Of a DNA stretch of 64,000 bases, positions 36,907 to 46,199 are shown piece after piece (position 1 is the stretch's first letter; each line of letters begins with the position of its first letter). The notes beneath the pieces were generated by a model. It saw nothing but the letters and a program-made list of their open reading frames with translations, was not told the DNA's origin and did no database searches. A program made the translations under genes and the position numbers. Origin of the DNA: CAVVYA01 sp964577835 (lineage in GTDB: Bacteria > Pseudomonadota > Alphaproteobacteria > SMXQ01); assembly GCA_964577835.1 (NCBI GenBank), contig CAZOBN010000002.1:1-64000 (forward strand). The letters run 5' to 3'.

Positions 36907-37332
36907 CTATTGTTTGAGAGTCGCCGAGCCGTCGGACAGGCTGGCGGCCGGTGCGATCGCCGTGAGCCGCGTCGCACAAAGCTCGCCTGCCGCGGCGACG
37001 GGCTTGTCGGACCCCGGCAGCGTCACCCACCCAGCGCTCTCGAGCTGGCTGCGGCGGGTCCAGGCTGCGGCCTGATTCAGCGATACCAGTTGCGCCCGTG
37101 CGTCCGGCGCCTTCATGAAGCGGTCGACGCAAATGACCGCCGCCACATCGGCGCGGCCGTGCGCCGCCGCACGCTCGGCCATGTCCTTGGCACTGCCGCC
37201 GGTCACCCAGCCGCCCCACTTGAAGCCGACAAAGACGGTGAGGGCGATGGATGCCGCGCAGAGCCAGAAAAGCGCCGTCTTCGAAGGTTGATAATCCTTC
37301 CAGTCCTGCCTGATAACCCGAATACTGAACAT
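36907..37332 (-). CDS. Single-TM hypothetical protein
   Basis: 141 residues with one N-terminal helix (about residues 21-40, ALFWLCAASIALTVFVGFKW) and an exported domain containing two Cys residues (AAVICVDRFMKAPDA and GELCATRL). Similar proteins are conserved in Hyphomicrobiales but have no known role. It ends 9 bases from the convergent MFS gene stop. An AT-rich stretch upstream (37345-37370) may hold its promoter. Confidence 0.65.
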   Translation of the reverse strand: MFSIRVIRQDWKDYQPSKTALFWLCAASIALTVFVGFKWGGWVTGGSAKDMAERAAAHGRADVAAVICVDRFMKAPDARAQLVSLNQAAAWTRRSQLESAGWVTLPGSDKPVAAAGELCATRLTAIAPAASLSDGSATLKQ

Positions 37333-37589
37333 GCTTGCCCTCCTGCAATATTCTATAAATATTATTTAGAAGAACGTTCAATATACGCCCGTCATATCGA
37401 TCCTGATACTTTAATCAGGCGCGATTGTCTCCTCGCTCCATCACTTGATATTTTGGAATTGTCCAATGAATCCATGCGGCCGCTGCTCGCGGCCAGCATG
37501 CCAGGACGTTCCGAATGGGTAAGGAGCATAGAAATCGCTGCGAAGCGAAGACGGTGGCGCGGCGCGGCTGAACTCCGTCGGGCGACGGA

Positions 37590-37937
37590 CTACACCGCCG
37601 CGGTGACGATGATCTCCACCTTGTATTGCGGCGCGGCGAGTTTCGCTTCGATGGTGGCGCGGGCCGGCGTGTGGCCCTGAGCGACCCATGTGTCCCACAC
37701 GGCATTCATGTCGCCGAAGGTCGCCATGTCGGCGAGCACGATCGTCGCCGTCAGAATCTTCGTCTTGTCGCTGCCGGCCTCGGCCAGCAACCTGTCGATG
37801 GCGGCGAGCACCTGGCGTGTCTGGCCCGCGACGTCCTGGCTCGTGTCATCGGCCACTTGGCCCGCGAGATAGGCGGTATTGTTGTAAACGACCGCTTGGC
37901 TCATCCGTTTGCCGGGCTGCAGGCGCCGAATTTCCAT
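37590..37937 (-). CDS. RidA-family protein
   Basis: 115 residues from MEIRRLQPGKR, supported by GAGGAGAG upstream. Core features are AYLAGQVADDTSQDVAGQTRQVL and the conserved Arg in ARATIEAKLAAPQYKVEI, which binds the carboxylate of enamine/imine substrates in active RidA proteins. Likely removes reactive enamines by deamination. No operon partner. Confidence 0.88.
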   Translation of the reverse strand: MEIRRLQPGKRMSQAVVYNNTAYLAGQVADDTSQDVAGQTRQVLAAIDRLLAEAGSDKTKILTATIVLADMATFGDMNAVWDTWVAQGHTPARATIEAKLAAPQYKVEIIVTAAV

Positions 37938-38511
37938 CCGTGACTCTCCTCGGGTGACTGTCATCGAGACCGAGGCGGTTCAATATCATGGTGTCGGATG
38001 CGGCGAAACGAATTCCCAGACAGGCGGAGAACGGGACCGACGGGTCCGCCACGATATCCGCCACGGTATTGGCGGGGTATCGCTGAACAGGGCCTTCCGC
38101 GATCGCGGCTGGTTTAGGCTACTGGTCACCGGCAACGGCGAGCGCCTAGCCCGCATGGGTCCGATGTCGGCTTTCGGTCTGGATGTGCCGTTTGACCCGG
38201 GCAAGAGCCGTCGCCCAGGGTGCCGGAAGCCGCGCTTGCCCAGGCTGACAATCATCGGAAGCCTTGCGCGGGCGTCTGGCCCGGGGCTGGAGCGTGCGCT
38301 TGAGTGATGGAACTTGCGGCATGGAACCCTCTATTGAGCGTTGGTCTCATGTAACTCGGGTCCAACCGTAAAGTTCCGCTTGCCGGCAAAAAGCAAAGTT
38401 CCCTTAGGTCCTGGCCGGAATTCCTTGCGGGACCGGTGGGTTGACCGGCAGAATTCCCCCGCCCGTCGAGCGTTGTGGAATCCGAAGAGCGAACCTTCGC
38501 CAGGAGATCCT
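37938..38511. other. Gene-free stretch upstream of a methyltransferase gene
   Basis: About 570 bases. I see no credible coding region; open frames on both strands lack domains or Shine-Dalgarno sites. The last ~25 bases carry the ribosome-binding site AGGAG of the next gene. Confidence 0.45.
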
Positions 38512-39321
38512 ATGAAATTGAACGCGATCGGACATGAAGTCGCCCGCGGCGGCTATGTGGCGGCGATGATGATGGCCGCTTCGGTGTTTCGCGACAAACC
38601 GCTGCCGCTGCCGCTGCTCCGCTTCGGACGTTCGCTCGCTCCATTCGACAATGCCTTGACCCCGCGCAAGGCCGTCTCGGTACTCGAACCGCGGCTCATC
38701 GACGATAGCGGGATGCGGCGCGCGTTCGAGGGCAAGACCTTCGACGAATGGTCTCTCGATCACGAAGCGATCAATCGGTTGCGCCAGCGATTTCTGCAGA
38801 TTGGGCCGGACAGCGTGCTGGAATTCGGCAGCGGCGTCAGCACTGTCGTATTCTCCTATCTGTTGCGCGAGCGGTTCGCCGATGATGCGCCCCGCTTGGT
38901 TTCGGTCGAACAAAGCGCGGACTTCGCTGGCCGGACCGAGACCCTGCTCGCGCGCTCCGGATCGCGAAAAGCGGTGCAGTTCGAGTTTCCCGGTATGGCG
39001 GATTATGAATTCGAAGGCGAGACGGTCTCATCCTACAACCTGAGCGACGAGATCCTCGGGCGCGTGTTCTCGGCCATCCGGCCATCGCTCATCTTTATCG
39101 ACGGTCCGTTCGGCGCGGGGCCGGTGCGGGCGCCCGTGCTGCCGCGAATCCTGCCCTATCTGACCTGGCCGGCCACGGTGATCCTCGACGACGCGCTGCG
39201 CGACAACGAGATGAGAATCCTCGAGGCGTGGTCCGCCCTGCCCGGTGTTTCGGTCAAGGGCATCTCGCTCATCCGCAAAGGCTTGGCCGAGCTCACGGTG
39301 ACTCCGCCGCCGCGTCTTTGA
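38512..39321 (+). CDS. Class I methyltransferase-like protein
   Basis: 269 residues from MKLNAIGHEVARGG, with AGGAG 7 bases upstream. Motif I SVLEFGSGVSTVVFSYLL and the DGPFGAGPVRAP segment (Motif IV position), followed by TVILDDALRDNE, point to a Rossmann SAM-dependent methyltransferase, of the type frequent in cell-surface glycan loci. Substrate is unknown. No operon partner. Confidence 0.7.
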   Translation: MKLNAIGHEVARGGYVAAMMMAASVFRDKPLPLPLLRFGRSLAPFDNALTPRKAVSVLEPRLIDDSGMRRAFEGKTFDEWSLDHEAINRLRQRFLQIGPDSVLEFGSGVSTVVFSYLLRERFADDAPRLVSVEQSADFAGRTETLLARSGSRKAVQFEFPGMADYEFEGETVSSYNLSDEILGRVFSAIRPSLIFIDGPFGAGPVRAPVLPRILPYLTWPATVILDDALRDNEMRILEAWSALPGVSVKGISLIRKGLAELTVTPPPRL

Positions 39322-39409
39322 GCGGCGACGACCGTCGTCATGGCGGCCGATTTGACGGTCATGACCGCGTAGGGCACAGTGGCCGCCTCACGCATTCGGG
39401 AGGCCAGCC

Positions 39410-40213
39410 GTGACAGACGCACGCAAGGGGCGCAAAGACGCCGCGCGGGACGACGACAGCGAGACCATCATCTCGCTGCACGCGGGCTACGAGACCAACG
39501 GCGTCTATACCAACGCCTTCGTGGCGCGGCCGGCGGATTCGCAGACGGGACGTCCGGGCGTGGTGTTGCTGTCCGGCATGCACGGGCTGAGCTGGACCCA
39601 GCGCGAGATCACCCGCATGTATGCGCGCGCCGGATTCGTCGCGCTGTCACCCGACTATATGGGCGGCCAACTGCCGGAAAACCGTACCGAGGCGCTGCTC
39701 GCCAAGAATTCGCTCGATGTCGGCCCGGTGGTCGAGGCGCTCGCCGGCGGCGCGGCCTTCCTGCGCGGCCTGCCGTGGGTCGGACCCCAGGGCAAAGTCG
39801 GCATCATGGGCTTCTGCCTCGGCGGCGGCCTGGTGCTGCTGGCCTGCGGCCGCACCGACGCGTTCGATGCCGGCGTGGTCTATCACCAGAGCCTGTTCCC
39901 CGACATGCGCGAGCTCGAAGGCATTGCCTGCAACTTGCAGTGCCACTACGGCACCGAGGACCATTCGACGCCGAAGGAGGAGGTCGAGGCCTTCACCAAG
40001 GCGATGGACCGGCTCGGCAAGCCTTACGAGCTGCATTGGTACGACGGCATGCCGCACAGCTTCGCGCAGATCACGCCGGATGCCGACATGCCGCCGGCGC
40101 GCCGCGCGGCTGCCGACCTGTCCTACCAGCGCAGCTTCGAATTCCTCCACCGCGAGCTCGGTGGCGGCGCGAACCGCCCGGCGCGCGCGACCGATAAGGC
40201 GGCGGCGGAGTAA
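39410..40213 (+). CDS. Dienelactone hydrolase-family protein
   Basis: 267 residues with alpha/beta-hydrolase fold and the DLH catalytic triad Cys136 (GFCLGG), Asp184 (GTEDHSTP) and His216 (GMPHSF). DLH enzymes open dienelactones in chlorocatechol or related aromatic breakdown, but many family members act on other esters. No other ortho-cleavage genes are nearby. Confidence 0.9.
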   Translation: MTDARKGRKDAARDDDSETIISLHAGYETNGVYTNAFVARPADSQTGRPGVVLLSGMHGLSWTQREITRMYARAGFVALSPDYMGGQLPENRTEALLAKNSLDVGPVVEALAGGAAFLRGLPWVGPQGKVGIMGFCLGGGLVLLACGRTDAFDAGVVYHQSLFPDMRELEGIACNLQCHYGTEDHSTPKEEVEAFTKAMDRLGKPYELHWYDGMPHSFAQITPDADMPPARRAAADLSYQRSFEFLHRELGGGANRPARATDKAAAE

Positions 40214-40261
40214 GGCGTCATTGGCTAGAGCGCGTGATCGACCGCGCTGAGGGCGTCATCT

Positions 40262-40852
40262 TCACCGCCGCGGGCGGTCGAGGAATTCCTCGAACGCCTC
40301 GCCGCGTTCGGCGAGGCCTTTTTCGATCAGCGCGCGCATCAGGTTGTCGCCGAGCCGGCCGGCATCGAGCAGCGCGTCGGTGTTGATACCGAGCATGGCT
40401 GCAACCAGGCCGATGCGCGTCTCCGGCCTCGCCTCGTCGAACACCGTGCGGCTTTTCGCGATCGACAGGCCGGAGACGAGTTGCGCGTCGCCGTTGTCGA
40501 TCATCACCCGCTCGGCCGTGGTGAAGGCGGCGAAATCCAGGATTCCAGGCGACAGCCGTTCGATCTTGCCGAGCAACTGTTCCGCGGTCGCGCCGTCGAG
40601 CTTGGTCGAGGCCATCCGTCCGGCTTGCTCGGTGTAGGGCCGCGCCTGCTTCAATCTCGTGTAGAACAGATCGCGCCGCCCGTCCGACTTGGCCGCCCAT
40701 TCCGATTCGTTGAACAGGGCGACTTCGGCAAACTCCGTCTGGCCGCCGCCCGACGCGGTGCAATAGACGACGCCGTCCTCGATTTCATCGACCGTGTAGG
40801 ACCGGCCATCCTTGGTGTAAGCCTTCGAACCGGGAGCAAATCGGGGTGACAT
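40262..40852 (-). CDS. Conserved hypothetical protein
   Basis: 196 residues. An N-terminal SH3-like strand-rich part (GSKAYTKDGRSYTVDEIEDGVVYC) is followed by a helical domain with LSGLSIAKSRTVFDEARPETRIG-like sequence. No motif of known function. It converges with the dienelactone hydrolase gene. Confidence 0.6.
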   Translation of the reverse strand: MSPRFAPGSKAYTKDGRSYTVDEIEDGVVYCTASGGGQTEFAEVALFNESEWAAKSDGRRDLFYTRLKQARPYTEQAGRMASTKLDGATAEQLLGKIERLSPGILDFAAFTTAERVMIDNGDAQLVSGLSIAKSRTVFDEARPETRIGLVAAMLGINTDALLDAGRLGDNLMRALIEKGLAERGEAFEEFLDRPRR

Positions 40853-41061
40853 GACGCCTCATGTTGTTGCCGTGGGCTGTTCGCCAACTTACTCGATATG
40901 GCACCGACAGCCGCACAAATAAAATGAAGCTGCGCCACTGCGCGCAACGCCCATGGGGAAGCTCCACTTCGCCAGGATTTTTTGATGGATGACAAAGGAC
41001 CGTTCGTCAATTCCAGGCCACCATTGGCGTCACGGCGGAGGTCAGATTCCACGGCAATGCC

Positions 41062-41385
41062 ATGCTTGAGCGCGGCGACATCTATTTCCTCTATCGTCCC
41101 CGTCGAGACGGAGGAAGCGCATGGTCCGCGCGACAGGGAACGCCTGTTCATTCTGCTGACGCCGGCCGCGCCCATCTCCACCGCCTCATCGTGGCCGGGC
41201 GGATGAGGCTGCCCGATCCGCAGGGACACAACCGCTTCTGGGCATTCGTGTGGCGCGTCGTCAGGGATCGTGACGCGCTCAAGCAGGAGCTCGGCGATTT
41301 TCCCGCAACGGCTCAACCGGCTGGTCGGCGAGCCGCGAGATCCTGCCGCGTCTCGCGGCAAGCGGGCGCGCCGCATGTGGCTTAG
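41062..41385 (+). pseudogene. Frameshifted remnant of a small conserved gene
   Basis: The frame from ATG 41062 opens MLERGDIYFLYRPR. The expected continuation VETEEAHGPRDRERLFILLT is in the +1 frame (about 41100-41165), and GRAHLHRLIVAGRMRLPDPQ plus GHNRFWAFVWRVV return to the first frame. Spliced in this order the pieces resemble a conserved hypothetical protein I recall (GDIYFFYRPRV ... RLPDP ... FWGFV). The C-terminal half is missing. Either two compensating indels plus truncation, or sequencing errors. Confidence 0.5.
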
Positions 41386-41396
41386 ACGGATGAGCG

Positions 41397-42392
41397 CTAT
41401 TGCTGGGGCAGCAGCACGACGCGGCCGACGGCGCGGCGCTCGCGCACATCGGCCATGGCGGCGCGGAATTCGCTGAGCGGATAGCGCGCATGCACGGTGG
41501 GCGCGATCTTGCCTGCCTGCCAGAAGCGGATGAGCTGGGTCCACAACGCCCGCACGCGCGGCGCGTGCAATTGGCGATTGTCGCCGGGCGACCAGCCGAT
41601 ATAGGTGCCCCAGTTGAAGCCGCCGACGCTGATATTTTTCAGCATCAGGATATTGGCGCCGACCTGCGGAATCGTGCCGGTGACATAGCCGATGCTCACG
41701 ACCATGCCGCCGTCGCCGAGGCAGCGCAGGCTCTCGTCGAACACCGCGCCGCCGAGCGGATCGAGCACCGCCTGCACGCCGCTGCCGGTGATGCGCAACA
41801 CTTCGTCGCGAAACGGCAGCGCGCTGTCGAGCACCATGTCGGCGCCGCGTGCCTTCAGAAGTTCATGCTTGGCCGTGCCGGCGCGCGCGATCACCCGGGC
41901 GCCGAGCGCCCGGGCGATTTCCACCGCTGCGAGCCCGACGCCGCCGCCGGCACCCTGCACCAGCACCCAATCGCCGGGCTGAACCTTGGCGCGCCAGATC
42001 AGCGCGCCCGCGGCGGTGGGATAGCTCACCGCGAGCGCGATCGAGGCATGCAGGTCGAGCGGCTCGGGCAAAGGCATGACATGGATGGCGTCCGCCACGA
42101 CCTGCTCGGCCGAGCCGCCCCAATCGACCGGCGCGAACACGCGCATGCCTGGCTCGATGTCGGTGACGTCGCTCGCGACTTCGAGAACGGTGCCGGCGAC
42201 GTCGGTGCCCGGCGCGAAGGGCAGGGGCGGTTTGCGCTGATATTTGCCGGCGACCACGATCTGGGTCGAGAAGCTGACGCCCGCCGCCTCGACGCGGATG
42301 CGCACCGAGCCGGGGCGTAGCGCCGGTTCGGGTACCTCCCGCACGGTCAGTTCGTCGTAGTCACACCAATGATCGCAGACCAGCGCCCGCAT
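41397..42392 (-). CDS. Zinc-independent quinone oxidoreductase / MDR-family reductase
   Basis: 331 residues. GroES-like N-terminal domain with GTDVAGTV, and Rossmann motif LVQGAGGGVGLAAVEIARALGARVIA. The catalytic Cys/His zinc ligands of alcohol dehydrogenases are absent, as in the NADPH:quinone oxidoreductase (QOR) group. Likely reduces quinones or activated double bonds with NADPH. Confidence 0.88.
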   Translation of the reverse strand: MRALVCDHWCDYDELTVREVPEPALRPGSVRIRVEAAGVSFSTQIVVAGKYQRKPPLPFAPGTDVAGTVLEVASDVTDIEPGMRVFAPVDWGGSAEQVVADAIHVMPLPEPLDLHASIALAVSYPTAAGALIWRAKVQPGDWVLVQGAGGGVGLAAVEIARALGARVIARAGTAKHELLKARGADMVLDSALPFRDEVLRITGSGVQAVLDPLGGAVFDESLRCLGDGGMVVSIGYVTGTIPQVGANILMLKNISVGGFNWGTYIGWSPGDNRQLHAPRVRALWTQLIRFWQAGKIAPTVHARYPLSEFRAAMADVRERRAVGRVVLLPQQ

Positions 42393-42502
42393 CGACTCGC
42401 CCCCATTCTCTTTATCGTTGTTCGCGCGCCTATCCTCACCACAGCCGAGCTTGCGTCAAGCGGCCCGTCTTCGATGAACGCGGATGCTGTGCTGCCGACA
42501 GG

Positions 42503-43174
42503 TTAGGCGGCGGCGCCGGGTGCGCTCAATCCGGCGAGCAAATCGCCGAACCGCTCGCTTTGCACCATGACATGACCGCGCAATCTTTGGCTGGCCAGAT
42601 CTTCGTCACCGGCGAGAATGGCCGCGACGATCGCCTCGTGCTCGGCGAAGGAGGTCAGCATGCGGTTGCGCACGCGCAGTTGCAGGCGGCGATAGGAGGC
42701 GAGGCGGCGCTGCAGGGCGAGCGCCTGTTCGGCGACGAAGCCGTTCTGACTCGCGGCGTAGATCGCCTGATGGAAACGCTCGTTCTCATAGTAATAGGAG
42801 TCCGTATCGCCGCTGGTGACAGCGACGCGGCAGGCTTCGAGGGTGGCGGCGAGCGCCTCGCGGTCGGCCGGGCGCAGGCGGCGCGCGGCCTGGCGCGCGC
42901 AGAGCGCCTCGAGTTCGGCCATCAATTCGAACATCTCGATCAGGCGGCGGAAATCGGGGGCGCTGACGACCGCGCCGCGGCGGGGCCGCAGCTCGACCAG
43001 TCCGGATGCGGCAAGTGCTTGAAGGGCCTCCCGAATAGGCGTGCGCGACACGCCGAAGCGCTTGGCGAGCGAGGCTTCGTCCAGGCGCGCGTCGGGGGCG
43101 ATGGCACCGGTCAGGATGTCGTTTTCGATCGCTGCCCGCAGCTCGGCGGAGATGTTGCCCAGCGGTTTGCTCAT
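42503..43174 (-). CDS. GntR/FadR-family regulator of malonate genes (MatR/MdcY type)
   Basis: 223 residues from MSKPLGNISAEL; this start has GAAGGTG upstream, while an alternative ATG at 43192 would lie within the operator. N-terminal GntR helix-turn-helix (DEASLAKRFGVSRTPIREALQALAASGLVELRPRRG) and a FCD ligand domain (residues about 80-215). It is divergent from the TRAP-malonate operon, and a paired GTATAC site lies between them. Likely represses the operon until malonate or malonyl-CoA binds. Context, not sequence, gives the ligand. Confidence 0.85.
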   Translation of the reverse strand: MSKPLGNISAELRAAIENDILTGAIAPDARLDEASLAKRFGVSRTPIREALQALAASGLVELRPRRGAVVSAPDFRRLIEMFELMAELEALCARQAARRLRPADREALAATLEACRVAVTSGDTDSYYYENERFHQAIYAASQNGFVAEQALALQRRLASYRRLQLRVRNRMLTSFAEHEAIVAAILAGDEDLASQRLRGHVMVQSERFGDLLAGLSAPGAAA

Positions 43175-43182
43175 AGACACCT

Positions 43183-43214
43183 TCGTATACATGATCGCAT
43201 AGTCTTGTATACGA
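43183..43214. promoter_or_regulatory. Paired GTATAC operator for GntR/FadR regulator
   Basis: TCGTATACA and TGTATACGA form a perfect 9-bp inverted repeat with a 14-base spacer; each half also contains its own GTATAC palindrome. This is the core form favoured by FadR/FCD regulators. It lies between the gntR start and the TRAP operon. Confidence 0.85.
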
Positions 43215-43351
43215 GAAGCTTGACTCACCCCGCAACTGTGTAATTCTCGTTGCCAAGACAAGATCGCCATTTGGCCGGCTCGCTCTGGGACAAAAGCCGC
43301 GCTGGTTCAAAAAAGCCGAGAATCGAACGTTCAAAAACAGGGAGTGCCATC

Positions 43352-44350
43352 GTGCAACAGCTGATTGCGGCGCTTGCGGGCGCCACCGTTCTCGCGTTCT
43401 CGGGGATTCCCGCGGACGCCCAGCAGATGACCCTCAAGGCATCGCATCAATTCCCCGGCGGCAAGGGCGACGTGCGCGACGAGATGGTGCAGATCATCGC
43501 GCGCGAGGTGGCCGCCGCCAAGGTCGGCATCGATATCCGGATTTTCCCGGGTGCCAGCCTGGTGAAGCCGTTCGATCAATGGGATGCCATGCTCAAGGGC
43601 CAGATCGACATGACGGCTCTGCCGCTCGATTACGCCTCGGGCCGCCACCCGCAGTTCGGTGCCACCCTGATGCCCGGCCTGGTGCAGAACCATGAGCGCG
43701 CCAAGCGCATCAACAACTCGCCCTTCATGCAGGACATCAAGAAGGTGATCGAGGACGGTGGCATCAAGGTGGTGGCCGATGCGTGGCTCGCGGGTGGCTT
43801 CGGTTCGAAGAGAAATTGCATCGTCGAGCCGAAGGACGCCAAGGGGCTGAAGGTGCGCTCGGCCGGTGCCACCTTTGCCGAGATGTGGGCCGGCGCCGGC
43901 GCCTCGCTCCTGTCGGTGCCGTCGAACGAGGTTTATAACGCGCTGCAGACCGGCGTCGCGGATGCGACCGACACGTCGAGCGGCAGCTTCGTCTCCTTCC
44001 GTCTTTATGAGCAAATCCAGTGCATCACCGCGCCGGGCGATAACGCCCTGTGGTTCATGTACGAGCCGGTGCTGATCTCCAAGGCCGTCTTCGACAAGAT
44101 GAACGACAAGCAGAAGGCGGCGTTGATGTCGGCGGGCAAGAAGTCCGAGGAATATTTCAACGCCGAATCCAAGAAGCTCGACGATCAAATGGTCGAGGCC
44201 TTCAAGAAGGCCAATGTCAAGGTCACCACGATGACCGATGCGCAATTCAAGATGTGGCGCGACGTTGCCAGCCGGACCTCCTACAAGACTTTCTCCGACA
44301 AGGTGCCCGGCGGAAAGGCCCTGATCGACAAGGCTCTGGTGGTTCAGTAG
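43352..44350 (+). CDS. matP: TRAP transporter substrate-binding protein (DctP type)
   Basis: 332 residues from a GTG start with GGGAG upstream; the longer frame is not supported. Signal peptide (LIAALAGATVLAFSGIPADAQQ), then the DctP pattern MTLKASHQFPGGKGDVRDEM and the carboxylate-binding region GLKVRSAGATFAEMWAGAGA (Arg conserved in the family). It binds malonate by inference from the downstream matAB-like genes. Three-gene TRAP cassette follows. Confidence 0.85.
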   Translation: MQQLIAALAGATVLAFSGIPADAQQMTLKASHQFPGGKGDVRDEMVQIIAREVAAAKVGIDIRIFPGASLVKPFDQWDAMLKGQIDMTALPLDYASGRHPQFGATLMPGLVQNHERAKRINNSPFMQDIKKVIEDGGIKVVADAWLAGGFGSKRNCIVEPKDAKGLKVRSAGATFAEMWAGAGASLLSVPSNEVYNALQTGVADATDTSSGSFVSFRLYEQIQCITAPGDNALWFMYEPVLISKAVFDKMNDKQKAALMSAGKKSEEYFNAESKKLDDQMVEAFKKANVKVTTMTDAQFKMWRDVASRTSYKTFSDKVPGGKALIDKALVVQ

Positions 44351-44365
44351 GCCGGACAGCCGAAC

Positions 44366-44893
44366 ATGACGCGTTTTGTCGCGGCGGTGCGTCTGCTCTC
44401 GCGGATGAGCGGAGTGGCGGCCATTCTGCTCATCCTCGCGGCGCTGGTGGTCATCTGCCAGATGATCTTCGTGCGCGAGGTCCTCAATCAATCTTCGATC
44501 TGGCAGACCGAGTTCGTTACCTTCGCATTGATCGCCGCCACCTTCATCGGCGCGCCTTACGTGCTGCTCACCAAGGGACACGTGAATGTCGATCTGGTGC
44601 CCCTGCTGGTCGGACACAAGACGCGGGTCTTCCTGGCGCTGCTCGCGGCCCTGCTCGCGCTCGGCTTCTGCCTCGTGGTGCTGTGGAACTCGGCCTATTG
44701 GTGGCACGACGCCTTCGAGAAAGGCTATCTGACCAGCTCCATGTGGCGCGCCCGCCTGTGGATTCCCTACCTCTCCATGCCGGTCGGCATGGGGCTGCTC
44801 TCTTTGCAATATGTCGCGGACATATGGGCGCTCTTGGCCGGCCGCGACATGCCGTTCGGTCTCAAGCCGGAGAATCGCTATGACCCCACTTGA
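44366..44893 (+). CDS. matQ: TRAP transporter small permease (DctQ type)
   Basis: 175 residues with four hydrophobic helices and the DctQ feature WQTEFVTFALIAATFIGAPYVLLTKGHVNVDL. It joins DctP-type and DctM-type subunits into a Na+-driven importer. Its stop overlaps the next gene start by 14 bases. Confidence 0.85.
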   Translation: MTRFVAAVRLLSRMSGVAAILLILAALVVICQMIFVREVLNQSSIWQTEFVTFALIAATFIGAPYVLLTKGHVNVDLVPLLVGHKTRVFLALLAALLALGFCLVVLWNSAYWWHDAFEKGYLTSSMWRARLWIPYLSMPVGMGLLSLQYVADIWALLAGRDMPFGLKPENRYDPT

Positions 44894-46199
44894 GATCGGC
44901 CTGCTGATCTGCGTGGCGACGCTTATCGTGCTCGCCACGGGCATTCCCATCGCGTTCGGCCTCGGCGTCGTGGCGCTCGGCTTCCTGATCCTGTTCGACG
45001 GCTGGCGCAGCGTGCATTACTTGGCCCAGACCCTGTTCTCCGGGCTCGACGACTTCACCCTCGTCTCGATCCCGATGTTCGTCATCATGGGCGCGGCGGT
45101 GGCCTCGTCGAAAGCGGGAGGCGATCTCTACGAGGTGCTGAACCGCTGGCTGCACAAGGTTCCCGGTTCGCTGGTGATTTCAAATATCGGCGCTTGCGCG
45201 GTGTTCGGAGCGCTCACCGGTTCGTCGCCGGCGACCGCCGCCGCGATCGGCAAGATGGGTATCCCGGAGATGCGCCGGCGCGGCTATCCCGCCGACCTTG
45301 CCACCGGCGCCATCGCGGCGGGCGGCACGCTCGGCATTCTGATTCCGCCGAGCTTGACCATGATCCTCTATGGCATCGCCTCGGAAACCTCGATCGGCCG
45401 ATTGTTCCTGGCGGGCGTGTTTCCCGGGCTGCTTCTCACGGCCCTCTTCATGCTGTGGGCCTTTTATATCACCTGGCGGCGCGGCACGAAGCTGATCGAC
45501 AGCGGGCGCATCTATTCCCTCAAGGAAAAGCTCGAGCTGATGCCGAAGGTCATCCCTTTGGTGATTGTCATAATCGGCGTGGTGTATGCGCTCTACGGCG
45601 GCATCGCCACGCCGTCCGAAGCGGCCGGTGTCGGCGCGCTACTCTGCCTGGTCATGGTGACGCTGATCTACCGCATGTGGGATGTCCGCAAGCTGTGGGA
45701 AATCCTGAGCGACGGCATGCGCGAATCGGGCATGCTGCTGATGATCATCGCGACCTCGATCCTGTTCGGCTACATGATGTCGAGCCTCTATGTCACCCAA
45801 TCGGTCGCCCAGTGGATCGGGGATCTCGACGTCAACCGCTGGGTGCTGATGTTCTATCTCAACCTGCTTCTGCTGGTCGCCGGCTGCTTCCTGCCGCCCG
45901 CCGTGATCATCCTGATGACCACCCCGATCGTCGCGCCGATCATTCTCAACGCCGGCTTCGATCCGATCTGGTTCGGCGTCGTCCTGACCATCAATATGGA
46001 ACTGGGCCTGATCACGCCGCCGGTCGGGCTCAATCTGTTCGTCATCAACGGCATCGTGCCCGATGTCCGGCTGCCGGTGATTTTGCGCGGCGCCCTGCCG
46101 TTCGGCCTCTGCATGGCGGTGGCAATTGTCATCTTGTGCATCTTCCCCGAAATCGCCACATGGTTGCCAGATAGATTGATGGGGCCTGTGCAGAGATGA
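44880..46199 (+). CDS. matM: TRAP transporter large permease (DctM type)
   Basis: 439 residues from MTPLEIGLLI. About 12 helices with the DctM motifs IPMFVIMGAAVASSKAGGDLYE, GALTGSSPATAAAIGKMGIPEM and AGGTLGILIPPSLTMILYG. It is the ion-coupled channel of the cassette, ending 4 bases into the malonyl-CoA decarboxylase gene (ATGA). Confidence 0.9.
   Translation: MTPLEIGLLICVATLIVLATGIPIAFGLGVVALGFLILFDGWRSVHYLAQTLFSGLDDFTLVSIPMFVIMGAAVASSKAGGDLYEVLNRWLHKVPGSLVISNIGACAVFGALTGSSPATAAAIGKMGIPEMRRRGYPADLATGAIAAGGTLGILIPPSLTMILYGIASETSIGRLFLAGVFPGLLLTALFMLWAFYITWRRGTKLIDSGRIYSLKEKLELMPKVIPLVIVIIGVVYALYGGIATPSEAAGVGALLCLVMVTLIYRMWDVRKLWEILSDGMRESGMLLMIIATSILFGYMMSSLYVTQSVAQWIGDLDVNRWVLMFYLNLLLLVAGCFLPPAVIILMTTPIVAPIILNAGFDPIWFGVVLTINMELGLITPPVGLNLFVINGIVPDVRLPVILRGALPFGLCMAVAIVILCIFPEIATWLPDRLMGPVQR

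Noticed and set aside
43331..44950. Antisense frame over the TRAP binding-protein and small-permease genes
   Set aside because: Shadow of codon bias; the sense products have signal peptide, helices and family motifs.
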